Positions 11,514-21,825 of a DNA stretch of 64,000 nt are shown piece after piece. Each line of letters opens with the position of its first letter. Positions within the stretch are counted from its first letter, which is position 1. The notes under the pieces were generated by a model. The model did no database searches. It saw nothing but the letters and a program-made list of their open reading frames with translations, and was not told where the DNA came from. The stretch comes from Oscarella lobularis. Taxonomy: Eukaryota; Porifera; Homoscleromorpha; Homosclerophorida; Oscarellidae. A program made the translations under genes and the position numbers. The DNA lies in assembly GCF_947507565.1 (NCBI RefSeq), contig NC_089189.1:248001-312000 (forward strand), given 5' to 3'.

Positions 11514-14500
11514 ATGTCGCGCTCGCGCAACTCGACTCGAACTCGATCAGCGGCATCGCCACCGCTTCCCTTACCCGTCCCAACGTTCCTCGAAGACTCG
11601 GAGCGCCTCCGTCCGCGTCGTCGCTCGCGATCGGAAGGACGCCTCATCGGAGCGGGCGGACGCTCGATTATTCCATCGTCTATTCGAGTGCCTCGTTCGC
11701 CAGTCAAATCAGTACCTCCAAAAAGTCGCGTTTTCGGCGGCGTAAGCCTCGCATCGACGTCGTTTTGCGAGGGACCGAGATCGGTGGGCGTGTCTAGTGC
11801 AGCAACAGATCGTAAGTCTTCACATACTGCAATGTCGTGACGTCATGTATTGCTATTAGTTTTAACAAGTCCACATTATAGCTGCGACATTCAGCAGACT
11901 TACTTTGATCAGGTAAGCAATATTTCTATATATAATTTGGCTCTATGATATTTCCTTAGTGTTTTGTTGTGGAGAGGAAAATTGGGGTGGGATCTTTTGG
12001 AGAGGTCTTCAAAGTTCGTTCTAAAGAGGACGGGAAATATTACGCTGTAAAAAAGACTAGACAAGGCTACAGAGGCGATTTAGACAGGCAATACTTTTAT
12101 CAATAAAATAAATCCAATTAATGAATTTTATGTATAGAAGTCAAAAGATCCAGGAGGTGTGTCAGCACGAGAGACTGACGCCTCATCCAAATTGCGTTCG
12201 ATTTTACAAAGCCTGGGAAGAGAGGTAATTATTAATACATTCCGAAAAAATAATTAATAAATTTCATTAGGGCTCATTTGTACATTCAAACGGAACTTTG
12301 TCATAAGAGGTTAGATAAGAGTCCTATTGATTTATTTATCTATTTTTCTCTAGCCTTAGAGACTATGAAGAACAATGCCAAGGTCCATTTGATGAAGATT
12401 TTGTCAAGAATTGTTTCGCTGACTTAGCCCTGGTAGACTAATTTTCTAATAATTAAAATTATTTAATTTTGTTCTGTGACTGTAAGGGTCTCAAACATAT
12501 CCATGACGTCAATTTATGCCATTTTGATATAAAACCTGACAACATATTCATAACCGAAGACAATATTTGCAAAATTGGAGACTTTGGCCTCATGACTGAC
12601 ATCTCAAAAGCAAACCAAAATACACCATAATAAATAAATAATATTGATTTTTTCCTTTAGAATAATCTTTATGACGCCCAAGAGGGAGATCCCAAGTATC
12701 TTGCACCTGAATTGCTACAAAATCAATTTGGAAAACCAGCTGACGTCTTCAGGTCTCATCTCCCAATTAAAATCTGATTTTATATATTAATTTCTCTAGT
12801 CTGGGTATGACTCTTCTTGAGCTTTCCTGCGATATTGAATTGCCGAGTTTCGGAGAAGCGTGGCACGTTCTACGAAGCGGCCACATACCAGAAACCACTC
12901 TAGAAGGCAATTCAATATTAATACATAATTTGAATTATTTTATCCATACCTCATAGGCTTATCTCCTGATTTGAAACGACTTCTTAGAGCAATGCTTAAT
13001 CCTGATCCAATTTCTCGGTGAGAAGAACGAGAAATGAATTTGTAGAAGGCCTAAATTCCGTTTCTTTTTCCACCAGACCTACTATAGGCCAAGTTTTGAG
13101 TGATCCTTACCTATCAAAAGTAATAATTTTTACAGTTGATTAATATCACAGTGACTAGTTTCCAATTAGACGGCGTTTATACGAGAAAAGATGACGAGGA
13201 AAAAATTGGTAATAATTAACCATTTCTCCAAAAAAACGAGACTAGAATTGATTTTTTGCTATAGACGTCCCCATTTCACATCATCCAAAGCATAAAATCT
13301 CTCGTTGCTTCACTATTTGCTTTTCTACTCAGCCTCAGTAAGAAATCATATCCAATAATAGCCAAAAGAATTTTCATCTTCTTTAGTCTGGACCACCAAA
13401 GATAAATCCTCAACCACAACAACAACGTCATCAAGTCAAGAAGACGGTAAAACAATAGACAGGGTTCAGCCAAGGGGGAGTAGATGAAGCAGTTGTAGTA
13501 GATAAAGCAGTTGTAGTAGATGTAGTAGTTGTAGTAGATGAAGCAGTTGTAGCAGATGAAGCAGTTGTAGTAGATGAAGCAGTTGTAGTAGTTGTAGTAG
13601 ATGTAGTAGTTGTAGTAGATGAAGCAGTTGTAGTAGATGAAGCAGTTGTAGTCGTTGTAGTAGTTGTAGCCGTTGTAGCCTTTGTAGCCGTTGTAGTCGT
13701 TGTAGCCGTTGTAGTCGTTGTAGTAGTTGTAGCCGTTGTAGCAGTTGTAGCCGTTGTAGTAGTTGTAGCCGTTGTAGCCGTTGTAGTCGTTGTAGCCTTT
13801 GTAGCCGTTGTAGTTGTTGTAGCCTTTGTAGTCGTTGTAGCCGTTGTAGCCGTTGTAGCCGTTGTAGCCGTTGTAGCCGTTGTAGTAGTTGTAGCCGTTG
13901 TAGCAGTTGTAGCCGTTGTAGTAGTTGTAGCCGTTGTAGCCTTTGTAGTCGTTGTAGCCTTTGTAGCCGTTGTAGTTGTTGTAGCCTTTGTAGTCGTTGT
14001 AGCCGTTGTAGTAGTTGTAGCCGTTGTAGCCGTTGTAGCCGTTGTAGCCGTTGTAGTAGTTGTAGCCGTTGTAGTCGTTGTAGCCGTTGTAGTCGTTGTA
14101 GCCGTTGTAGCCGTTGTAGTAGTTGTAGCCGTTGTAGCCGTTGTAGTAGTTGTAGCCGTTGTACCGTTGTAGCCGTTGTAGTCGTTGTAGCCGTTGTAGC
14201 CGTTGTAGCCGTTGTAGTAGTTGTAGCCGTTGTAGTCGTTGTAGCCGTTGTAGCCGTTGTAGCCGTTGTAGTAGTTGTAGCCTTTGTAGCCGTTGTAGCC
14301 GTTGTAGTAGTTGTAGCCGTTGTAGTCGTTGTAGCCTTTGTAGCCGTTGTAGCCGTTGTAGTCGTTGTAGCCGTTGTAGTAGTTGTAGCCGTTGTAGCCG
14401 TTGTAGTAGTTGTAGCCGTTGTAGCCGTTGTAGTAGTTGTAGCCTTTGTAGCCGTTGTAGTTGTTGTAGCCGTTGTAGTCGTTGTAGCCTTTGTAGCCGT

Positions 14501-17500
14501 TGTAGTTGTTGTAGCCTTTGTAGCCGTTGTAGTCGTTGTAGCCGTTGTAGCCGTTGTAGTCCTTGTAGCCGTTGTAGCCGTTGTAGCCGTTGTAGTAGTT
14601 GTAGCCGTTGTAGCCTTTGTAGTCGTTGTAGCCGTTGTAGCCGTTGTAGTAGTTGTAGCCGTTGTAGCCGTTGTAGTAGTTGTAGCCGTTGTAGTCGTTG
14701 TAGCCTTTGTAGCCGTTGTAGTTGTTGTAGCCTTTGTAGTCGTTGTAGCCGTTGTAGCCTTTGTAGCCGTTGTAGTCGTTGTAGCCGTTGTAGCCGTTGT
14801 AGTAGTTGTAGCCGTTGTAGTCGTTGTAGCCTTTGTAGCCGTTGTAGTTGTTGTAGCCTTTGTAGCCGTTGTAGTCGTTGTAGCCGTTGTAGTAGTTGTA
14901 GCCGTTGTAGCCGTTGTAGTAGTTGTAGCCTTTGTAGCCGTTGTAGTTGTTGTAGCCGTTGTAGTCGTTGTAGCCTTTGTAGCCGTTGTAGTTGTTGTAG
15001 CCTTTGTAGCCGTTGTAGCCGTTGTAGTCGTTGTAGCCGTTGTAGTCGTTGTAGCCGTTGTAGCCGTTGTAGTAGTTGTAGCCGTTGTAGCCTTTGTAGC
15101 CGTTGTAGTCGTTGTAGCCGTTGTAGCCGTTGTAGTCCTTGTAGCCGTTGTAGCCGTTGTAGTAGTTGTAGCCGTTGTAGTCGTTGTAGCCGTTGTAGCC
15201 GTTGTAGTCCTTGTAGTAGTTGTAGCCGTTGTAGTAGTTGTAGCCGTTGTAGTCGTTGTAGCCTTTGTAGCCGTTGTAGTTGTTGTAGCCTTTGTAGCCG
15301 TTGTAGTCGTTGTAGCCGTTGTAGCCGTTGTAGCCGTTGTAGTAGTTGTAGCCGTTGTAGCCGTTGTAGCCTTTGTAGCCGTTGTAGCCGTTGTAGTCGT
15401 TGTAGCCGTTGTAGCCGTTGTAGTAGTTGTAGCCGTTGTAGTCGTTGTAGCCTTTGTAGCCGTTGTAGTTGTTGTAGCCTTTGTAGCCGTTGTAGTAGTT
15501 GTAGCCGTTGTAGTCGTTGTAGCCGTTGTAGTAGTTGTAGCCGTTGTAGCCGTTGTAGTAGTTGTAGCCGTTGTAGCCGTTGTAGTAGTTGTAGCCTTTG
15601 TAGCCGTTGTAGTTGTTGTAGCCGTTGTAGTCGTTGTAGCCTTTGTAGCCGTTGTAGTTGTTGTAGCCTTTGTAGCCGTTGTAGTCGTTGTAGCCGTTGT
15701 AGCCGTTGTAGTCCTTGTAGCCGTTGTAGCCGTTGTAGCCGTTGTAGTAGTTGTAGCCGTTGTAGCCTTTGTAGCCGTTGTAGTCGTTGTAGCCGTTGTA
15801 GCCGTTGTAGTAGTTGTAGCCGTTGTAGTAGTTGTAGCCGTTGTAGTCGTTGTAGCCTTTGTAGCCGTTGTAGTTGTTGTAGCCTTTGTAGTCGTTGTAG
15901 CCGTTGTAGCCTTTGTAGCCGTTGTAGTCGTTGTAGCCGTTGTAGCCGTTGTAGTAGTTGTAGCCGTTGTAGTCGTTGTAGCCTTTGTAGCCGTTGTAGT
16001 TGTTGTAGCCGTTGTAGTCGTTGTAGCCGTTGTAGTAGTTGTAGCCGTTGTAGCCGTTGTAGCCGTTGTAGTAGTTGTAGCCTTTGTAGCCGTTGTAGTA
16101 GTTGTAGCCTTTGTAGCCGTTGTAGTTGTTGTAGCCGTTGTAGTCGTTGTAGCCTTTGTAGCCGTTGTAGTTGTTGTAGCCTTTGTAGCCGTTGTAGCCG
16201 TTGTAGTCGTTGTAGCCGTTGTAGTCGTTGTAGCCGTTGTAGCCGTTGTAGTAGTTGTAGCCGTTGTAGCCTTTGTAGCCGTTGTAGTCGTTGTAGCCGT
16301 TGTAGCCGTTGTAGTCCTTGTAGCCGTTGTAGCCGTTGTAGTAGTTGTAGCCGTTGTAGTCGTTGTAGCCGTTGTAGCCGTTGTAGTCCTTGTAGTAGTT
16401 GTAGCCGTTGTAGTAGTTGTAGCCGTTGTAGTCGTTGTAGCCTTTGTAGCCGTTGTAGTTGTTGTAGCCTTTGTAGCCGTTGTAGTCGTTGTAGCCGTTG
16501 TAGCCTTTGTAGCCGTTGTAGCCGTTGTAGTAGTTGTAGCCGTTGTAGTCGTTGTAGCCTTTGTAGCCGTTGTAGTTGTTGTAGCCTTTGTAGTCGTTGT
16601 AGCCGTTGTAGCCGTTGTAGTAGTTGTAGCCTTTGTAGTTGTTGTAGCCTTTGTAGCCGTTGTAGCCGTTGTAGCCGTTGTAGTCGTTGTAGCCTTTGTA
16701 GCCGTTGTAGTTGTTGTAGCCGTTGTAGTCGTTGTAGCCTTTGTAGCCGTTGTAGTTGTTGTAGCCTTTGTAGCCGTTGTAGCCGTTGTAGTCGTTGTAG
16801 CCGTTGTAGCCGTTGTAGCCGTTGTAGCCTTTGTAGCCGTTGTAGCCGTTGTAGTCGTTGTAGCCTTTGTAGCCGTTGTAGTTGTTGTAGCCGTTGTAGT
16901 CGTTGTAGCCTTTGTAGCCGTTGTAGTTGTTGTAGCCTTTGTAGCCGTTGTAGCCGTTGTAGTCGTTGTAGCCGTTGTAGCCGTTGTAGCCGTTGTAGCC
17001 GTTGTAGCCGTTGTAGTAGTTGTAGCCGTTGTAGCCTTTGTAGCCGTTGTAGCCGTTGTAGTCGTTGTAGCCGTTGTAGTAGTTGTAGCCGTTGTAGCCG
17101 TTGTAGCCGTTGTAGCCGTTGTAGCCGTTGTAGTAGTTGTAGCCTTTGTAGCCGTTGTAGTCGTTGTAGCCGTTGTAGTAGTTGTAGCCGTTGTAGCCGT
17201 TGTAGTAGTTGTAGCCTTTGTAGCCGTTGTAGTTGTTGTAGCCGTTGTAGTCTTTGTAGCCTTTGTAGCCGTTGTAGTTGTTGTAGCCTTTGTAGCCGTT
17301 GTAGCCGTTGTAGTCGTTGTAGCCGTTGTAGTCGTTGTAGCCGTTGTAGCCGTTGTGGTAGTTGTAGCCGTTGTAGCCTTTGTAGCCGTTGTAGTCGTTG
17401 TAGCCGTTGTAGCCGTTGTAGTCCTTGTAGCCGTTGTAGCCGTTGTAGTAGTTGTAGCCGTTGTAGCCTTTGTAGCCGTTGTAGTCGTTGTAGCCGTTGT

Positions 17501-20186
17501 AGTAGTTGTAGCCGTTGTAGTCGTTGTAGCCGTTGTAGTAGTTGTAGCCTTTGTAGCCGTTGTAGTTGTTGTAGCCTTTGTAGTCGTTGTAGCCGTTGTA
17601 GCCGTTGTAGTAGTTGTAGCCGTTGTAGCCGTTGTAGCCTTTGTAGCCGTTGTAGCCGTTGTAGTCGTTGTAGCCTTTGTAGCCGTTGTAGTTGTTGTAG
17701 CCGTTGTAGTCGTTGTAGCCTTTGTAGCCGTTGTAGTTGTTGTAGCCGTTGTAGCCGTTGTAGTCGTTGTAGCCGTTGTAGCCGTTGTAGTAGTTGTAGC
17801 CGTTGTAGCCTTTGTAGCCGTTGTAGCCGTTGTAGTCGTTGTAGTAGTTGTAGCCGTTGTAGTAGTTGTAGCCTTTGTAGTAGTTGTAGCCTTTGTAGTA
17901 GTTGTAGCCTTTGTAGTAGTTGTAGCCGTTGTAGCCTTTGTAGCCGTTGTAGCCGTTGTAGTTGTTGTAGCCTTTGTAGTCGTTGTAGCCGTTGTAGCCG
18001 TTGTAGTAGTTGTAGCCGTTGTAGCCTTTGTAGCCGTTGTAGTCGTTGTAGCCGTTGTAGCCGTTGTAGTAGTTGTAGCCGTTGTAGTCGTTGTAGCCGT
18101 TGTAGCCGTTGTAGTAGTTGTAGCCGTTGTAGCCGTTGTAGTAGTTGTAGCCTTTGTAGCCGTTGTAGTTGTTGTAGCCGTTGTAGTCGTTGTAGCCTTT
18201 GTAGCCGTTGTAGTTGTTGTAGCCTTTGTAGCCGTTGTAGCCGTTGTAGTCGTTGTAGCCGTTGTAGTCGTTGTAGCCTTTGTAGTAGTTGTAGCCGTTG
18301 TAGCCGTTGTAGTAGTTGTAGCCGTTGTAGTCGTTGTAGTAGTTGTAGCCGTTGTAGTAGTTGTAGCCTTTGTAGTAGTTGTAGCCTTTGTAGTAGTTGT
18401 AGCCTTTGTAGTAGTTGTAGCCGTTGTAGTCGTTGTAGTAGTTGTAGCCGTTGTAGTAGATGAAGCAGTTGTAGTAGATGAAGCAGTTGTAGTAGATGAA
18501 GCAATTGTAGTAGTTGTAGCAGATGAAGCAGTTGTAGTAGATGAAGCAGTTGTAGTAGTTGTAGCAGATGAAGCAGTTGTAGTAGATGAAGCAGTTGTAG
18601 TAGATGAAGCAGTTGTAGTAGATGAAGCAGTTGTAGTAGATGAAGTAGTTGTAGTAGATGAAGCAGTTGTAGTAGATGAAGCAGTTGTAGTAGTTGTAGC
18701 AGATGAAGCAGTTGTAGTAGATGAAGCAGTTGTAGTAGTTGTAGCAGATGAAGCAGTTGTAGTTGTAGTAGATGTAGTAGTTGTAGTAGATGAAGTAGTT
18801 GTAGTAGATGAAGCAGTTGTAGTAGATGAAGTAATTGTAGTAGATGAAGCAGTTGTAGTAGATGTAGTAGTTGTAGTAGATGAAGTAGTTGTAGTAGATG
18901 AAGCAGTTGTAGTAGTTGTAGCAGATGAAGCAGTTGTAGTAGATGAAGCAGTTGTAGTAGTTGTAGCAGATGAAGCAGTTGTAGTTGTAGTAGATGTAGT
19001 AGTTGTAGTAGATGAAGTAGTTGTAGTAGATGAAGCAGTTGTAGTAGATGAAGTAATTGTAGTAGATGAAGCAGCTGTAGTAGATGTAGTAGTTGTAGTA
19101 GATGAAGTAGTTGTAGTAGATGAAGCAGTTGTAGTAGTTGTAGCAGATGAAGCAGTTGTAGTAGATGAAGCAGTTGTAGTAGTTGTAGCAGATGAAGCAG
19201 TTGTAGTAGATGAAGCAGTTGTAGTAGATGAAGCAGTTGTAGTAGATGAAGCAGTTGTAGTTGTAGCAGATGAAGCAGTTGTAGTAGATGAAGCAGTTGT
19301 AGTAGTTGTAGCAGATGAAGCAGTTGTAGTAGATGAAGCAGTTGTAGTAGATGTAGTAGTTGTAGTAGATGAAGTAGTTGTAGTAGATGAAGCAGTTGTA
19401 GTAGATGAAGTAATTGTAGTAGATGAAGCAGTTGTAGTAGATGTAGTAGTTGTAGTAGATGAAGTAGTTGTAGTAGATGAAGCAGTTGTAGTAGATGTAG
19501 TTTATTAGATGTAGTCTCGCCTTCATTGTTTAGAAACTAGAAACTCTCGCCTGCCTTATTTAGAAACTAGAAAGTCTCGCCTTCATTGTTTAGAAACTAG
19601 AAAGTCTCGCCTTCCTTATTTAGAAACTAGAAAGTCTCGCCTTCCTTATTTGGAAACGCCTTCCTTATTTAGAAACTAGAAACTCTCGCCTCTATTGTTT
19701 ATAGACCGACTTCCCCCTGCTCCATCTGAAGACTCATTTCAACCTCAACTAACAAGTTCCTTCACTGAAAGCTCTACACCCACTCCTAGACATAATCCCA
19801 ACTGGTATTGAATCAATAGCTTCTATTGCCAAAACGATTCCTTTTCAAGGGAAACGGGTCATTTTTCTCTATCAACTTCCGTCCCGTCTCCGCTACTAAT
19901 GCGTAGCGGATCTGCTGCAACAACGCCCTGTTTATCTAGGTGAGCCAAACACTTATGTTGATTAATTAATTAATATATAATCCCATGCTCAATCACCGTC
20001 ACTAGAGAGAAGAAATCTCGTAGAGGATCTGCACTTGCACAGAAATTGACATTCGGAAGTAGCGGTGATACAGAAAAATGTTCACTAGAGCCAAAAAATT
20101 TACTTGGTGTAATGAAAAAAACCAACACCATAGGGGCGTATTCTATATCTCATTTTCTCTAGGCGTTCGAAGACGTTTCTGAGTAG
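11514..20186 (+). CDS. PKMYT1: Membrane-associated Cdc2-inhibitory kinase Myt1
   Basis: Wee1-family kinase that phosphorylates Thr14/Tyr15 of CDK1 to hold cells in G2, anchored to ER/Golgi membranes. Eighteen exons: 11514-11811, 11860-11912, 11960-12087, 12138-12224, 12271-12309, 12354-12432, 12487-12609, 12661-12752, 12800-12906, 12957-13017, 13077-13119, 13170-13208, 13265-13337, 13387-13446, 19705-19804, 19850-19939, 20006-20108, 20163-20186. They total 1599 nt, or 532 aa (human 499). Seen: Arg/Ser-rich N-terminus, glycine loop [10 protein letters not shown], catalytic Lys in [15 protein letters not shown] (Myt1 also replaces the HRD Arg), [19 protein letters not shown], then a hydrophobic anchor [13 protein letters not shown] after the kinase. 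The C-terminus ends NLLGAFEDVSE, like the vertebrate NLLSMFEDT. Introns 3, 7 and 9 have GC donors (gcaa). Intron 14 (13447-19704) is 6258 bp and carries a giant tandem array; all other introns are about 45-65 bp. Confidence 0.95.
13479..19503 (+). repeat. 9-bp/18-bp tandem array filling PKMYT1 intron 14
   Basis: The central part (about 13650-18450) is built from 9-bp units gttgtagcc with variants gttgtagtc, gttgtagta, tttgtagcc and gttgttgta, over 500 copies. Both flanks (about 13479-13650 and 18450-19503) use a related 18-bp unit, gttgtagtagatgaagca, giving a symmetric arrangement. Units are multiples of three and lack stops in several frames, so reading frames of 700-2000 codons run through on both strands. 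They encode only simple repeats and begin inside the array, so they are not genes. The array lies between a clean donor (13447) and acceptor (19704) of PKMYT1 and is therefore intronic. Each unit holds a TAG. Confidence 0.96.
19513..19690 (+). repeat. 30-bp tandem repeat at 3' end of PKMYT1 intron 14
   Basis: About six copies of a 30-bp unit containing tttagaaactagaaagtctc, with one shortened copy near 19650. It ends about 15 bp before the splice acceptor of exon 15, so branch point and polypyrimidine tract must lie in or next to the last copy. Confidence 0.85.
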
Positions 20187-20510
20187 TCAGTGAGATGATT
20201 TAGTTATATAATGATTATCCTAGATTTTTACAAAAGCCAAGGCGGATTCCTTGCAAGTCATATTGTATATGCCGCGCACGCGTTGTTGTTTTCGCCCCTT
20301 GCATGTTGTGTTCTCACACTAATGGGAGCTATTCATACTCAGAACTTGCATGTCTTGCTTTATATCGCATTGTTTATTAATTAGGGTGCATGCGAGTCGC
20401 GACGAAAAATTATTGCTAGGGATCAATAAAGTTTAGCTAACGCACGCACCGCGGCGTGTTTGATTTTCACGTGACGAACACCTCCTAAGAGACACACGTG
20501 ATCTGCGAAG
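20187..20510. promoter_or_regulatory. ATP6V1E promoter region with two CACGTG E-boxes
   Basis: Intergenic stretch between the PKMYT1 stop and the ATP6V1E start; no exon is recognised. It is CpG-rich near the gene. At 20467-20475 it contains TCACGTGAC, nine of ten bases of the CLEAR element (GTCACGTGAC) that binds TFEB/MITF factors at lysosomal and V-ATPase genes in animals, and a second CACGTG at 20495-20500. The first E-box is about 40 bp from the ATG. Function is inferred from this family knowledge. Confidence 0.55.
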
Positions 20511-21626
20511 ATGGCGTTGAGCGACGAAGATGTCGAAAAGCAAGTAAGGAAGGCGAAGACGGATCGTTCGAAGCACTTTTAGACGTTTCGATGGATAGAT
20601 TAAACACATGATCGCTTTTATTAATCAAGAAGCTCAGGAAAAAGCCGAAGAAATCGCCGCTAAGGTTAGCGTCGATAAAAAAGGGTCTTTCCTAGATCTA
20701 TTTCTCTATTTAGGCCGAGGAGGAGTTCAGCATCGAAAAAGGACGTCTCGTGCAGCAGGAAAAGCTCAAAATCATGGCCATTTACGAAAAGAAAGACAAG
20801 CAAATCGAACTCCAAAAGAAAATGTAAGCGATCTCCCCCAAAGGGGGCTCACCGTCGCGTTTCACGATCTCCCGCCGTTAGCCAACGCTCGAATCAGTTG
20901 AATCAGTCGCGATTGAAAGTCCTGAAGCAGCGAGACGATCAAATAAAGGTTAGAAGAATCTGAATGAAATGGAGTAGGCGTGTCCCGGCTCGTCTCTGAT
21001 TGGTTCCCGCCTTTTAGACACTGCTGGAGTCGGCGCGCGACCGTCTCTCCGTCGTCACACAGAACACGGGCCAATATCAGAATCTACTCAGAGGACTAAT
21101 AGTTCAAGTAAGCAAAAGAACCCTTTTCTCTATGGTTTCCCTAGCAACCCGTTTCCAGGGACTGTTTCAGCTGTTGGAATCGCAAGTTATTATCAAATGC
21201 CGGAAAGCTGATCTCTCATTTGTCAAAGTGAGTAGAGGGCGTGTCCAAAAACTCCTTAGCAACACCCATGACTGAATATAGAGCGCATGCTCCCCAGCAG
21301 TTCAAGAATACGAAAGAGGAACAAAGAAATCAGTCAAAATAACGGTAGACGAGACTTCCTTTCTAGGAGCCGACGTGTAAGTACCCGGATAAATACAAGA
21401 ACCGTATAATATGACGTTTAGGTCTGGTGGCGTGGAGCTTCACGCCCAAGAAGGCCGAATCAAAGTCGTGAATACATTGGATAGTCGTTTGGACCTCATT
21501 AGTCATCAAGTAGGCGTGGTTAATTTTACCTGGGTCCCGTATGAGGATTTATGTCTTTTTTAGATGTTGCCTGAGATACGAATGCGCTTGTTTGGGGTGA
21601 ATCCGAATCGAAAGTTCGACGACTGA
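20511..21626 (+). CDS. ATP6V1E1: V-type proton ATPase subunit E
   Basis: Subunit E forms the peripheral stalks of the cytosolic V1 sector that couple ATP hydrolysis to proton pumping into lysosomes and other compartments. Nine exons: 20511-20543, 20599-20664, 20714-20823, 20882-20948, 21018-21107, 21159-21227, 21282-21376, 21422-21509, 21564-21626. They give 226 aa, the same length as human. Hallmarks: [19 protein letters not shown] at the N-terminus, the long charged helix with [20 protein letters not shown], then [34 protein letters not shown] and the C-terminus [10 protein letters not shown]. All splice phases agree and all introns are GT-AG of about 45-70 bp. It lies head-to-tail between PKMYT1 and ALG1. 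Confidence 0.96.
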
Positions 21627-21825
21627 GGGAAGAGGGATTATTTATCAAACTGCTGCTAGCGCGCGCTCGGAAAAATTCACATTCTCTGTTCGTTTTTTTG
21701 CTCTTATTTCATGTTTTGATATTGATTTGTGTCGAGTTTTCCTCCCCACGTGGTGCCGTAAATTTGCTTTAGCGTACGTTATTTGGGTCACTTTTCTCGC
21801 GTTTTTGCTACGAAATGGTCGTATA

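Noticed and set aside
11417-11797. Alternative 126-codon frame at the PKMYT1 5' end
   Set aside because: It stops at 11797 and gives no Myt1-like sequence. The frame from 11514 splices in phase via 11860-11912 into [15 protein letters not shown], which matches the Myt1 region before the kinase.
13276-19526. Open frames of 1742 and 2031 codons (minus) and 1434 and 717 codons (plus) through the 9-bp array
   Set aside because: They are produced by a repeat unit whose length is a multiple of three and which lacks stops in several frames. They start and end inside or just outside the array, encode only LQR/NGY/CSR/VAV repeats, and the array is intronic to PKMYT1.
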